Assembly: GCF_016907795.1 (NCBI RefSeq)
Contig: NZ_JAFBCR010000001.1
Coordinates: forward strand, 1,240,001 to 1,304,000
DNA length: 64,000 nt
Origin: Kocuria palustris
GTDB taxonomy: Bacteria > Actinomycetota > Actinomycetes > Actinomycetales > Micrococcaceae
Reading direction: 5' to 3'
Part shown: positions 1 to 7,884 of the stretch, piece after piece
How the letters are laid out: each line of letters starts with the position of its first letter
Position numbering within the stretch: the first letter of the stretch is position 1
The notes under the pieces: model-generated
Seen by the model: only the letters and a program-made list of their open reading frames with translations
Databases searched by the model: none
What the model was told of the DNA's origin: nothing
Made by a program: the position numbers and the translations under genes

Positions 1-73
1 GCTGCTCGCCGCCGGTGTTCAGCCAGCTGCGGCCTGTCAGGGCGGATGCTCGGACGCGGGACTGCGCGCTCAT
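1..73 (-). CDS. NHL-repeat thioredoxin-like protein, N-terminal fragment
   Basis: Only the first 24 codons are in the window; the gene runs off the left edge. The peptide contains TGRSWLNTGG, which I recognise as the start of actinobacterial NHL-domain/thioredoxin-family proteins (usually A-G-R-G-W-L-N-T-G-G followed by a TlpA-like fold). An AGAGGA ribosome binding site lies about 7 bases before the ATG at 73. It follows the CopD-CtaG gene on the same strand after about 100 bases and may be the last gene of the copper operon. The assignment rests on a short motif and cannot be tested further here. Confidence 0.6.
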   Translation of the reverse strand, partial: MSAQSRVRASALTGRSWLNTGGEQ

Positions 74-142
74 CTGGGGTCCTCTTCCTCGTGCTCGTCT
101 CGTGCGGGGCCCGATCGCTCGGTCCTGCCCCGTCGTGTCAAC

Positions 143-160
143 CCCCGGCGGGCGCCGGGG
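143..160 (-). terminator. Short GC hairpin after copD-ctaG
   Basis: An 8-bp inverted repeat (CCCCGGCG / CGCCGGGG) with a 2-base spacer lies 14 bases after the CopD-CtaG stop. No T-run follows, so it may only attenuate or stabilise the 3' end. Confidence 0.3.
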
Positions 161-173
161 TATTCCGTCCGGC

Positions 174-2384
174 TCAGCGGCGCTCGCGCTCGGCCAGCGA
201 CTGCATCATCTCGTTGTAGGCCTCGAGCTCGGCATCGCCGGTGCGATCCGCCTCGCGATCCACCCGGCGGTTCTCGCGCTTGCCGTCCATGGCCCACTGG
301 ATGGCCACGACGACGGCCAGGATGGCCGTGGGCAGCTCGCCGATGCCCCACATCAGGGCTCCGCCCATCTGCTGGTCCTCGATCGCCGAGGCGCCCCAAG
401 GACGGCCCATGTTGCCGAACCAGGAGGCCTCCAGCAGGGAGTCCATGCCCATGATCGTGACGCCCACGAACGCGTGGTAGACCATCGTGGCGATCAGCAG
501 GACCAGTCGCATGAAGTGCGGCGGCCGGTACGGGATGGGGTCCTGGCCCACGAGCACCAGGGCGAACATGTACCCGGTGAACAGGAAGTGGGCCATCATG
601 AACTCGTGGCCCACGTGGTAGCGCAGCGTGACCGACAGCAGGTCCGTGAAGTAGAAGATCACGATCGAGGCCGCGAAGTTCACCGAGGCGAAGATCGGGT
701 GCGTGACGACCTTGCCCCAGGTGGAGTGGACCAGGCGCAGGATCCACTCGCGCGGTCCGCGAGTGCCGTCCTGGCGCGGCTCCAGGGCCCGCAGGAGCAG
801 GGTGACGGGCGAGCCCAGGACCAGGAACACCGGGATGATCATGGTCAGCGACATGTGCTCGACCATGTGCGCGGAGAACAGCACCCGCGCGTAGATGGCC
901 AGACCGCCGGACGTCGCGTACATCAGCAGGGCCAGGCCGGCGAACCAGGACACTGCGCGCAGGGGCGACCAGCGCCCGCCGGTGCGCGCGAGCTTCCACA
1001 GGGCCCAGGCGTAGGACAGGCCCAGCACGGCGATGACCGCGACCCACAGCCAGTCGAAGCGCCACATGGTGACCAGGCCCTCGGGCGTCGGCGCCGGCGG
1101 CAGCTCGTAGAACGTGAGGATGCGCGCCGGGGAGGCGTTGTCGGAGAGCTCCTCGGGCACCGGGGGCGCCGAGTTGCCGAGTGCTACGGCGACGCCGATC
1201 AGCGCGCCCATGAGCACGAGCTCGCCCAGGATGACCTGCCATACGGCTCGGCGCCCCGAGACCTTCCCCGCCTCGAGCGCGGGGATCACTGCGCGGCGGT
1301 GCATGAGACCGGCCACGCCCAGCAGCAGGGTCAGCAGGAGCTTGAGCAGTGCCAGGACCCCGTAGTCGCTGGTGAGCTGCTCCCAGGTGCCGATGCGCAC
1401 CCCGGCGTTGATGATCCCGGAGGCCAGCACGAGGGCATAGCAGCACAGCGCCAGGGTCGAGAAGCGATGCAGGACCACGGCGATGGTGGGGACGCGGCGG
1501 CCTCGGGCGGCCTGCCCGGACTCGGCGCCGCGGCGCCCGCGCGTGCCGATCGGCAGTGCCGAAGTGGTGGTGTCCGCGGCCAGCTGCGGCGAGATCCACG
1601 CCAGAGCGGCGAGCCCGCCGGCCCAGAGGCAGACGCCGAGCAGGTGCAGACCCAGGGAGTTGACCGCGCCCATGTGATCGTCGCCGCCGGCGCTGTGGCC
1701 GTTGAGGGCCATGGTCACGATCGCGAGGCAGCCGACCGCCATGGCCGCGGCCAGTCCCAGCCGGGAGCGCAGGCCGAAGAGCAGGGTCGTGGTCACGGCG
1801 GCGACGATCGTGCCCACGGCGATCGCCTGCCCCGTGGGGATCTCGGTCGCGAAGCTCACGAGCTGGCGCGTGTAGTCCGAGCTGGCGGACAGCTGCACCC
1901 CGGAGACATCGGCATAGGTCAGGATCAGCACCGCGACCGAGGCCACGGTCCACACGATCGACGACGCCCCGGCCAGAGCGACGGTGCGCGCGAACAGCGG
2001 GGACTCGGGCTCCTGCTCCCCCGCGCGGGCCCGAGGCGAGCGGCCCCGCCCCGAGCGCTGCCGGTGCGGGAGCACCGACACGGCCAGCAGCACGGACCCG
2101 AGCGCGACGATCATGCCCGTGTCCCGCAGCGCCTCGGCGATCGGCAGACCCCAGCGCACTGCGGCTCCCGGATCGGCGACCTCCTGCGGGGCGGAGGCGC
2201 CCGAGAAGGCCAGGGCACCCAGAAGCGACAGCAGCACCACCACGAGCACCCCTGCGATCCACCAGGGCGAGAGGCCGTGGACGACCCCGGGCCCGGTGGA
2301 GGGCGAGGATCCGCCTCCGAGGGCGGGGCCTCGCCCCGACCGCCGCTGCTGGGCGGTCCCGGTCGAGTTCGCCGTGCTGCTCAT
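174..2384 (-). CDS. CopD-CtaG fusion, copper import / cytochrome oxidase assembly
   Basis: 736-residue polytopic membrane protein. The N-terminal two thirds (about 30-420) carry many hydrophobic helices and a CopD-type segment near the VVLHRFSTLALCC stretch. The C-terminal part from about 460 is a Caa3_CtaG domain with conserved His/Met-rich helices (for example HMVEHMSLTMI and YHVGHEFMMAHF). CopD proteins move copper across the membrane and CtaG delivers it to cytochrome c oxidase; the fusion is common in actinobacteria. The start MSSTANSTG is chosen because GGAGGA precedes it by about 5 bases; the longer open frame upstream has no such site. It is 139 bases downstream of the DyP peroxidase gene in the same direction. 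The product ends in a charged cytoplasmic tail. Confidence 0.88.
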   Translation of the reverse strand: MSSTANSTGTAQQRRSGRGPALGGGSSPSTGPGVVHGLSPWWIAGVLVVVLLSLLGALAFSGASAPQEVADPGAAVRWGLPIAEALRDTGMIVALGSVLLAVSVLPHRQRSGRGRSPRARAGEQEPESPLFARTVALAGASSIVWTVASVAVLILTYADVSGVQLSASSDYTRQLVSFATEIPTGQAIAVGTIVAAVTTTLLFGLRSRLGLAAAMAVGCLAIVTMALNGHSAGGDDHMGAVNSLGLHLLGVCLWAGGLAALAWISPQLAADTTTSALPIGTRGRRGAESGQAARGRRVPTIAVVLHRFSTLALCCYALVLASGIINAGVRIGTWEQLTSDYGVLALLKLLLTLLLGVAGLMHRRAVIPALEAGKVSGRRAVWQVILGELVLMGALIGVAVALGNSAPPVPEELSDNASPARILTFYELPPAPTPEGLVTMWRFDWLWVAVIAVLGLSYAWALWKLARTGGRWSPLRAVSWFAGLALLMYATSGGLAIYARVLFSAHMVEHMSLTMIIPVFLVLGSPVTLLLRALEPRQDGTRGPREWILRLVHSTWGKVVTHPIFASVNFAASIVIFYFTDLLSVTLRYHVGHEFMMAHFLFTGYMFALVLVGQDPIPYRPPHFMRLVLLIATMVYHAFVGVTIMGMDSLLEASWFGNMGRPWGASAIEDQQMGGALMWGIGELPTAILAVVVAIQWAMDGKRENRRVDREADRTGDAELEAYNEMMQSLAERERR

Positions 2385-2523
2385 GCTGTCCTCCCGGCCG
2401 GCGCCGTCTGCGCCGCGGCCTGTGCTGCTGGGCGCGCCGTCGCGGCGCACCTCCATCCATCTGCTGCCGGCCGACCGGGGCCCGCGTTCGGGGCCTCCGC
2501 CGGGCAGCGCTGTCCCGAGGGTC

Positions 2524-3927
2524 TCACCACAGCTGCTCCCCCACGAATCCGCCCGGCTCGCAGGCCGGCGGGATCGCGAACACCGAGGACCCGATCGGCA
2601 CCGTCCAGGTGTTGAGCATGTCGAGCTCGTCCAGGCGCTGCTGGATCGGGAGGAACTGCTGGGCCGGATCCGACTGATACGACGCGAACAGCAGACCGGA
2701 GTCGCTGACCCCGCCCTCCGTCTCGTCGTGGCGGGAGAACCCGGAGGCCCCGCTGACGGGCATGTCGTAGTTGTAGACCCGCCGGTGGATGCGCACCCGC
2801 TCATCGGGGTGCCGCGCCCGGCGCATGTGCGAGTAGTCCGAGATCACGGGGAACCCCACGGGGGTCGTGGCCTCGAAGTCGGGCTCGTCGTGCTCGTGCT
2901 CACCGGTCAGGGGCGCCCCGGTGTCCAAGGTGCGTCCCACGGCGTCCTCGCGCCCGATGCGGTCGACCTCGTCCCAGGTGTCCAGGTTCATGTGGATCCG
3001 GCGCAGCACCAAGGAGGTGCCGTTCTGGATCCAGGGCTCGAACGCGTCCTCGCCCTGGCCCCACACGATCCTCTCGTGCTCGGGCGTGCCTGCGGCGGTG
3101 TCGACGGTGCCGTCGACCTGCCCGAACAGGTTGCGCGGCGTGGTGCCCGCGGGTTCGGCTCCGGCGGCGGTGCGGAACCCGTCCTGCACCCAGCGCACCT
3201 GCCCGAAGCCTCGGACGTCCTTGAGCAGCACGCGCTGAGCGTGCGCCAGGGTCAGCGGGTCCTCGCAGCACAGCTGCAGCAGCAGGTCGCCGTCGCTCCA
3301 GCGCGGCTGCAGCTGATCGATCGAGAACTCCGGCAGCGGGGCCAGCCACGACGGGGCGGCCGCCGGGGCCAGGATCCGCATCAGCCCCGACCCGAAGCCG
3401 AAGGTCACCGTGAGCCTCGACGGGTTCAGCGCCAGCTCGGGCTCCTGGTCGCCGATCGGGGCCTGGCCCTCGGTCAGCTCGGCGGCGTCCTGGGTGAGCA
3501 CGACGAGCATGCGGCGCAGGTCCTCGCGCGTGGTGCCCTCGGTCAGATCGATGCCCAGGAAGGCCGCGAAACCCTGCGCGGGGGTGTCGATGCCGGCCTG
3601 GCGCTCGCCGTGGAAGTCCTCGGCGATGTCGCCGATGAACGCGGGCTGAGCCTCTTCCGCCTGAGCGTTCGAGCCTCCCGAGCGCGTCGGCACGGACAGC
3701 CTGGAGGCGCCCAGACCGACAGCGCCCAGGCCAGCCGCAGCGGCAGCTCCCACGGCGCCGCCTGCGCCGAACAGCCCGCGCCGGGACAGGCCCCGCGCGG
3801 GACGGGACTCGCCCTGAGGCGCCCCGGCCGCAGCCCAGGGCGGCTGCGCTGAGCCGCCCTGGGCCTCGACCGGGCCCTGCTGCGCGCCGCGGGAGCGCGC
3901 AGCAGGATCGGGACGGCGCTGTGTCAC
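2524..3927 (-). CDS. Tat-exported DyP-type peroxidase (EfeB/DtpA-like)
   Basis: 467 residues. A twin-arginine signal is visible at residues 48-52 (SRRGL) followed by an Ala/Gly-rich hydrophobic stretch. The DyP signature GQVDG is at 269-273 and the proximal haem ligand is expected to be His367 in SHMRRA. DyP peroxidases use haem and H2O2 to oxidise dyes or deliver oxidising equivalents outside the cell; in Streptomyces, DtpA is encoded with copper-trafficking genes and serves copper-oxidase maturation. The GTG start at 3927 is chosen because GAGGAGG sits 4 bases upstream and it overlaps the pcuC stop as GTGA; an ATG five codons earlier would lie inside pcuC. Translational coupling to pcuC is likely. 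Confidence 0.88.
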   Translation of the reverse strand: MTQRRPDPAARSRGAQQGPVEAQGGSAQPPWAAAGAPQGESRPARGLSRRGLFGAGGAVGAAAAAGLGAVGLGASRLSVPTRSGGSNAQAEEAQPAFIGDIAEDFHGERQAGIDTPAQGFAAFLGIDLTEGTTREDLRRMLVVLTQDAAELTEGQAPIGDQEPELALNPSRLTVTFGFGSGLMRILAPAAAPSWLAPLPEFSIDQLQPRWSDGDLLLQLCCEDPLTLAHAQRVLLKDVRGFGQVRWVQDGFRTAAGAEPAGTTPRNLFGQVDGTVDTAAGTPEHERIVWGQGEDAFEPWIQNGTSLVLRRIHMNLDTWDEVDRIGREDAVGRTLDTGAPLTGEHEHDEPDFEATTPVGFPVISDYSHMRRARHPDERVRIHRRVYNYDMPVSGASGFSRHDETEGGVSDSGLLFASYQSDPAQQFLPIQQRLDELDMLNTWTVPIGSSVFAIPPACEPGGFVGEQLW

Positions 3928-4604
3928 GCAGCCTCCTCGCACATGGGCAGCGCCTCCGAGGAGGAGTCCTCCATCCCCGCCATGTCACCGTGATCCATGC
4001 CCTCCATGCTCTCGTCGGCATGTTCCGGGCTCTCACCGGCGGTGGGCTCCTCGCCCGGTGCGTACTCCTCCTTGGCACCGGCGTAGTCGCGCACGGGCAG
4101 CCGGAGGCTCTGCTCCTGACCGCCCTCGAACTGCAGCTGCACGCTCAGCTCGGTGCCGGCCATGGGGGCGCACTGCAGATCCATGAGCATGATGTGCTGC
4201 CCACCCGGTTCGAGGGTCACGGTCTCCCCCGGCTCGATCACGATCGGGTCCTCCAGCGCCTGCATCTTGGTGGCCCCGGTCTCCGGATCCGCGACGGTCT
4301 CGTGCAGCTCGACCTCGCCCGCGATGCCGTCGGCAGAGGCGCCGGTCAGGGTGACGGCGGTGTCGCCGTCGTTGCGCAGCTGCCCGAAGGCGGCGGTCAT
4401 CCCGCTATCGGCCGCCTTGATCCAGGGCTGCTCGACGCCCAGCTGATCGCCGCCCTGCGCCTCGGCGCTGCTCGAGGCGCTGCTGGAGGCCGAGTCGCCG
4501 TCCGGGGCGTCCTGTCCCACGGCGCAGCCGGACAGCAGGAGCAGGCCGCCCACGGCGGCCGCAGCGGGCAGAAGGCGCCGCCGCGCGGCTGCCTGCGCGC
4601 TCAT
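3924..4604 (-). CDS. pcuC: PCu(A)C periplasmic-type copper chaperone lipoprotein
   Basis: 226-residue lipoprotein with lipobox LSGC (Cys27), a Ser/Ala-rich linker, then a PCu(A)C domain. The Cu(I) ligands expected in the family are visible: ELHE followed by KMQ, and GGQHIMLM. Family members carry Cu(I) to the CuA site of cytochrome oxidase. The C-terminal tail is Met/His-rich (ESMEGMDHGDMAGME), probably an added copper-binding segment. Its ATG overlaps the copC stop (ATGA) and its stop overlaps the DyP start, so copC-pcuC-dyp read as one coupled unit. Confidence 0.9.
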   Translation of the reverse strand: MSAQAAARRRLLPAAAAVGGLLLLSGCAVGQDAPDGDSASSSASSSAEAQGGDQLGVEQPWIKAADSGMTAAFGQLRNDGDTAVTLTGASADGIAGEVELHETVADPETGATKMQALEDPIVIEPGETVTLEPGGQHIMLMDLQCAPMAGTELSVQLQFEGGQEQSLRLPVRDYAGAKEEYAPGEEPTAGESPEHADESMEGMDHGDMAGMEDSSSEALPMCEEAA

Positions 4605-5248
4605 CGCCCCATCCTCCGCATCATCACGACGGCCGCAGCGACGGCACCCAGCACGACGACGCCGCCGCCGATCAGCAGCCACAGGGCTGTGCCGGAGGAC
4701 GACTCGTCCCCAGTGTCGGACGAAGGCTGGTCGTCGTCCTGCCCCTCGGTCGGGGCGTCGTCCGCGTCCGGGGAGGCCGACTCCGGGGCCTGCGCCGAGC
4801 CGGATGCCCCGGCGGACGACGACCCCTCGGCCGGCTCCCCGCCTGCGGGCTCCTGCGAGGCGCTGGCCTCCCCGCCCTCGACCGTGTAGTCGTAGGCGCC
4901 CTCGATCGGGTGCCCGTCGGAGGAGACCACCCGCCACACGACGGAGTACTCGCCCGGCTCGTCCGCCTGATCCGACAGGGGCTGGGTGACCGTCGTTCCC
5001 TGGATCTCGGGCTCGCCGTCCGTCACGTCCGAGCCGTCGGGCCCGCTGACGCGGATATCGAGGCCGATGTCCTGCGGGGCCGCGGAGAACGTCAGATCGA
5101 TCCCCTGGGGAGCCTCAGCGCTCGAGGCCCCGCTCTCGGGGCTCGAGCCGGTGAGGCTGTCGTGTGCCAGCGCCGGTGCCGGCATGGCGATCAGCGCGGC
5201 AGCGGCCAGTCCGGCCCCCGCGCTCATGGTGTGCTTGCTGATGGACAT
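4601..5248 (-). CDS. copC: CopC domain copper-binding protein
   Basis: 215 residues: signal peptide cleaved after ALA so that the mature protein begins with His29, as in other CopC proteins where the N-terminal His binds Cu(II). The CopC fold follows, with the typical segment VSSDGHPIEGAYDYTV. Then comes a long acidic Ser/Ala/Glu linker and one C-terminal membrane helix ending in MMRRMGR. It is anchored outside the membrane and probably hands copper to CopD or PCu(A)C. The start MSISKH follows AGGAGGAACTCC; upstream in-frame codons lack a binding site. First clear copper gene of the operon. Confidence 0.9.
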   Translation of the reverse strand: MSISKHTMSAGAGLAAAALIAMPAPALAHDSLTGSSPESGASSAEAPQGIDLTFSAAPQDIGLDIRVSGPDGSDVTDGEPEIQGTTVTQPLSDQADEPGEYSVVWRVVSSDGHPIEGAYDYTVEGGEASASQEPAGGEPAEGSSSAGASGSAQAPESASPDADDAPTEGQDDDQPSSDTGDESSSGTALWLLIGGGVVVLGAVAAAVVMMRRMGR

Positions 5249-5489
5249 GGAGTTCCTCCTCCGCCGCGCCTCGGACATGCCCTTCAGGGAATGGAGGGGC
5301 GGCGATGATGCTGTGATGGAGCCGATCCGGTGCCGGTGCTGGCCCGCTCGGCGTGGAGCTGCGCATCTCGCCATCGTCCGCAGGCAGAAGCCGCTGGACC
5401 CGTGAGGGGCCGCGACGTCCACGGGCCGACGCGCCGGTGCGGTCTCAGGCGCACTCCGGAGCGCGCGGCTCGACGTGGAGCGCGGAGGA

Positions 5490-6149
5490 TCAGATGGCGA
5501 GCATCCGCACGGGCGGACCCCGGTAGCGCAGTGCGGCCAGGATCACCTGGGCGAGACGCGGCACGGCCGGGCCCATCGGTGCGCAGCGCCACGCGGATGC
5601 GGCGATGACGACCGGGTCCCCGATCCGCGAGATCAGTGCTCGAGCACGGATCAGCAGCGTGGCCGCGGCCCGCAGGGCGAGCTTCTCGCCGTGGCGCAGC
5701 ACCAGCACGGTCACGATCCCGGCCGCAGCGTGCAGGACGGGCATGAGCCATGCGGCGCTCGCGGAGCTGACTCCGAGCGCCTCGAGCGCCGCATGGTCGT
5801 GGACCATGGCTCCGGTGGCGCTCAGGACCAGCTCCGGGCCGTCGGAGGCGGCACCCACGTGCCCGGCGTGCGAGGTGTGATCGACGGCTGCGGACATGCT
5901 CCCGGACACGGAGAACAGTCCGTGGAACAGCAGCTGCGACACGGCGACGGACAGCGTCAGCCCCAGCCCGGGCAGCCGCAGTCCGGCCAGCAGCATGCAC
6001 ACCGGCGCCGACAGCGCGAGGCACAGGGCCACGAGCAGCGGCGACGGCCACGGGCCTCCGGCGGCGGTGTGGGCCAGGGCGGCTGCACCCGTGGCCACCG
6101 CGGCCGCGGTCCAGCCGCGCAGCAGTCGGAGGGAGCGCGCGGTGATCAC
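5490..6149 (-). CDS. Small polytopic membrane protein with His-rich loop
   Basis: 219 residues, GTG start behind AGGAGG. I count four to five hydrophobic helices. Between helices there is a loop with DHTSHAGHVG and later MVHDHAAL, a cluster of His residues suited to metal binding. I do not recognise a named family. It is on the same strand, 241 bases upstream of copC, so a role in copper handling is plausible from context only. The segment 5249-5489 between them holds no gene I can support and may carry the copC promoter. Confidence 0.6.
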   Translation of the reverse strand: MITARSLRLLRGWTAAAVATGAAALAHTAAGGPWPSPLLVALCLALSAPVCMLLAGLRLPGLGLTLSVAVSQLLFHGLFSVSGSMSAAVDHTSHAGHVGAASDGPELVLSATGAMVHDHAALEALGVSSASAAWLMPVLHAAAGIVTVLVLRHGEKLALRAAATLLIRARALISRIGDPVVIAASAWRCAPMGPAVPRLAQVILAALRYRGPPVRMLAI

Positions 6150-6315
6150 GGCGAGCGTCCCTCCTTCGGGCCTCCGGCGGCGATGCGGACTCCGGGCGGC
6201 GGGGCCTCGACCGCCCGGGCAGATGCCCCACAGTATGCCGCGCGCCGCGTCCGCCCCGCAAATCCGCGGGGGCCGGTTGCGGGGCCATGACGCGGAGCAC
6301 CGCCTGGTCCGAAAA

Positions 6316-6357
6316 CGCCTCAGGGCGGCTCCCCCGAGGGGGAGCCGCCCTGAGGCG
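6316..6357 (-). terminator. Strong intrinsic terminator of hupB
   Basis: A perfect 20-bp stem with a 2-base GA spacer, followed on the minus strand by TTTTC. It lies 40 bases past the hupB stop. Confidence 0.9.
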
Positions 6358-6397
6358 CTCGGGCCGGGCAGCAGTCCTGCTGCTCAGCCGCGCCGCA

Positions 6398-6682
6398 TCA
6401 CTTGGAGGAGGCCGCAGCCTTCAGCTTGGAGCCGGCCGAGAGCTTCACCGAGTGGCCCTCGGGGATCTCGATGGACTCGCCGGTCTGCGGGTTGCGTCCG
6501 GTGCGCGCCTTGCGGACGGTGCGCTCGACGGAGAACCAGCCCGGGATGGTGACCTTCTCGCCCTGAGCGACGGAGGTCTCGAGGACCTCGAAGAGGGCGT
6601 CCAGGACGCCGTTCACCTGCGCCTGGGTGGTGTCGGCCTTCTCGGCGATCTCGGCGACGATCTCGCTGCGGTTCTTAGCCAT
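6398..6682 (-). CDS. hupB: HU-family DNA-binding protein
   Basis: 94-residue HU protein: MAKNRSEIV start, the helical dimerisation half, the conserved GRNPQTGE beta-arm and a short Lys/Ala C-terminus. It bends and compacts DNA as a dimer. It lacks the long Lys/Pro/Ala tail of mycobacterial HupB. AGGAGGACTGCAGT precedes the ATG. It follows rpsN on the same strand, separated by a small hairpin, and ends at a strong terminator. Confidence 0.95.
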   Translation of the reverse strand: MAKNRSEIVAEIAEKADTTQAQVNGVLDALFEVLETSVAQGEKVTIPGWFSVERTVRKARTGRNPQTGESIEIPEGHSVKLSAGSKLKAAASSK

Positions 6683-6717
6683 ACTGCAGTCCTCCTGAAG
6701 ATTGGGGTCTACTCAGT

Positions 6718-6738
6718 GGCATCTCATCGGGAGATGCC
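6718..6738 (-). terminator. Hairpin after rpsN
   Basis: 8-bp stem GGCATCTC / GAGATGCC with a 5-base loop, 15 bases past the rpsN stop and 35 bases before hupB. No T-run; may be a weak terminator or processing site between the ribosomal-protein operon and hupB. Confidence 0.45.
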
Positions 6739-6752
6739 CGCCGAACGGGAAA

Positions 6753-7058
6753 TTACCAGCTCGACTTGGTGATGCCCGGCAACTCGCCCTTGTGAGCCAT
6801 GTCCCGGAAGCGCACGCGGGAGATCCCGAACTTCTGGAAGGTGCCGCGCGGGCGGCCGTCGATCTGGTCGCGGTTGCGCACGCGGACCGGCGAAGCGTCG
6901 CGAGGAAGCTTCTGCAGGCCCAGACGAGCTGCCTCGCGAGCCTCGTCCGAGGCGTTCTCGTCGATCAGGGTCTTCTTGAGCTCCGCGCGCTTGTCGGCGT
7001 AGCGGGCGACGATGACCTTGCGCTGCTCGTTCTTGGCGATCTTGGACTTCTTGGCCAT
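6753..7058 (-). CDS. rpsN: 30S ribosomal protein S14, zinc-independent form
   Basis: 101 residues ([12 protein letters not shown] start, [15 protein letters not shown]-terminal GITKSSW). The zinc-binding S14 of actinobacteria is about 61 residues with two CxxC pairs; this protein is the longer form and has no Cys. It lies in the 16S rRNA head of the small subunit. One base separates it from rpmG, so rpmB-rpmG-rpsN are one operon. Such C-minus paralogues are often Zur-repressed and made under zinc shortage; whether this is the sole copy in the genome cannot be seen here. Confidence 0.95.
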   Translation of the reverse strand: MAKKSKIAKNEQRKVIVARYADKRAELKKTLIDENASDEAREAARLGLQKLPRDASPVRVRNRDQIDGRPRGTFQKFGISRVRFRDMAHKGELPGITKSSW

Positions 7059-7059
7059 C

Positions 7060-7227
7060 TCAGCGCTCCTCGCGGAAATCGACGTGCTTGCGGGCGACCG
7101 GGTCGTACTTCTTCAGCACGATGCGATCCGGGTTGTTCCGACGGTTCTTGCGGGTCACGTAGGTGTACCCGGTGCCGGCGGTGGACTTCATCTTGATGAT
7201 GGGACGGACGTCCTTATCCTTGGCCAT
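7060..7227 (-). CDS. rpmG: 50S ribosomal protein L33, zinc-independent form
   Basis: 55 residues ([20 protein letters not shown]...). No Cys is present where zinc-binding L33 has two CxxC motifs. The start is set by length and by a GGGGAG site in the end of rpmB; one base separates it from the rpmB stop and one base from rpsN. Confidence 0.95.
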   Translation of the reverse strand: MAKDKDVRPIIKMKSTAGTGYTYVTRKNRRNNPDRIVLKKYDPVARKHVDFREER

Positions 7228-7228
7228 A

Positions 7229-7465
7229 TCAGAACTTCTCCCCTCGTGCCTGCATCTCGGCGACGACAGCATCGATGCCGCGGGCGTCGATGACGCGGAT
7301 GCCCTTGGCGCTGAGGTTCAGCGTGATGTTGCGGCGCAGGGACGGGACCCAGTAGCGCTTCTTCTGGATGTTCGGGTCGAACCGGCGCTTGGTGCGGCGG
7401 TGCGAGTGCGAGATGGTGTGCCCGAAGCCCGGCTGAGCTCCGGTCACCTGGCAATACGCTGCCAT
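7229..7465 (-). CDS. rpmB: 50S ribosomal protein L28, zinc-independent form
   Basis: 78 residues. It begins [16 protein letters not shown] and contains the [11 protein letters not shown] segment typical of L28. A single Cys remains, so the zinc-ribbon of C-plus L28 cannot form. GGAGGAGAGCACA precedes the ATG. First gene of the rpmB-rpmG-rpsN operon, behind a leader of about 220 bases. Confidence 0.95.
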   Translation of the reverse strand: MAAYCQVTGAQPGFGHTISHSHRRTKRRFDPNIQKKRYWVPSLRRNITLNLSAKGIRVIDARGIDAVVAEMQARGEKF

Positions 7466-7693
7466 TGTGCTCTCCTCCAAATGTCGACGAATGACGGCAC
7501 GCTGTGGTGCGCGCTGATGCACGGATGCAACTGCGGCAGCGGCCAGGGCGTCCCGTCACCTGAGTACAGCCACCGTTCATGAACCCAGGGCCCGCACTCG
7601 GGCCCGGCACGGTGGGTAACCGTCAGGGGTCCGCCATGACGACGGTGAAGATCTTGGTGCCGGAAGGTGGACTCCACCACACGACAGCCTTAG

Positions 7694-7722
7694 ATAGTAG
7701 GTTGACGCCGGGTTGCCCGCAA
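7694..7722 (-). promoter_or_regulatory. Promoter of the rpmB operon
   Basis: On the minus strand, TTGCGG (7717-7722) and TACTAT (7694-7699) are 17 bases apart, a good housekeeping-sigma match. The predicted start near 7687 leaves a leader of about 220 bases before rpmB. The non-coding stretch 7466-7884 holds this promoter, a palindromic hairpin (GGGCCC arms within 7583-7617) and the malQ terminator; I see no classic Zur box. Confidence 0.55.
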
Positions 7723-7847
7723 CTTTCCGCATCCCCCGGTGAAGGAGGATGCCGCCCCTCCCCGGGTGCCGTCCGGAGCCTTGATCGGGCCCGAGACAGG
7801 GATGGGACGAGAGGCGAGTCTAGTCGACACGGCGCGGAAGACCAACC

Positions 7848-7877
7848 GGCAGGGGGTGGGATCACCCACACCCTGCC
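7848..7877 (-). terminator. Terminator of malQ
   Basis: Imperfect 13-bp stem (GGCAGGGGGTGGG / CCCACACCCTGCC, one mismatch) with an ATCA loop, 8 bases past the malQ stop. Confidence 0.6.
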
Positions 7878-7884
7878 GCGCGGC

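Noticed and set aside
15-2615. An 866-residue plus-strand open frame opposite the CopD-CtaG and DyP genes
   Set aside because: Its peptide is a low-complexity Arg/Gly/Gln/His string typical of antisense frames in GC-rich DNA, and the minus strand carries clear membrane and peroxidase domains.
7188-7610. Cys-containing minus-strand open frame starting in the rpmB leader
   Set aside because: After a few codons it overlaps rpmB, and then rpmG, out of frame; no binding site supports it. Mentioned only as part of the leader.
7623-7637. Four-codon leader peptide (Met-Ala-Asp-Pro)
   Set aside because: No ribosome binding site and no attenuation logic for these residues.
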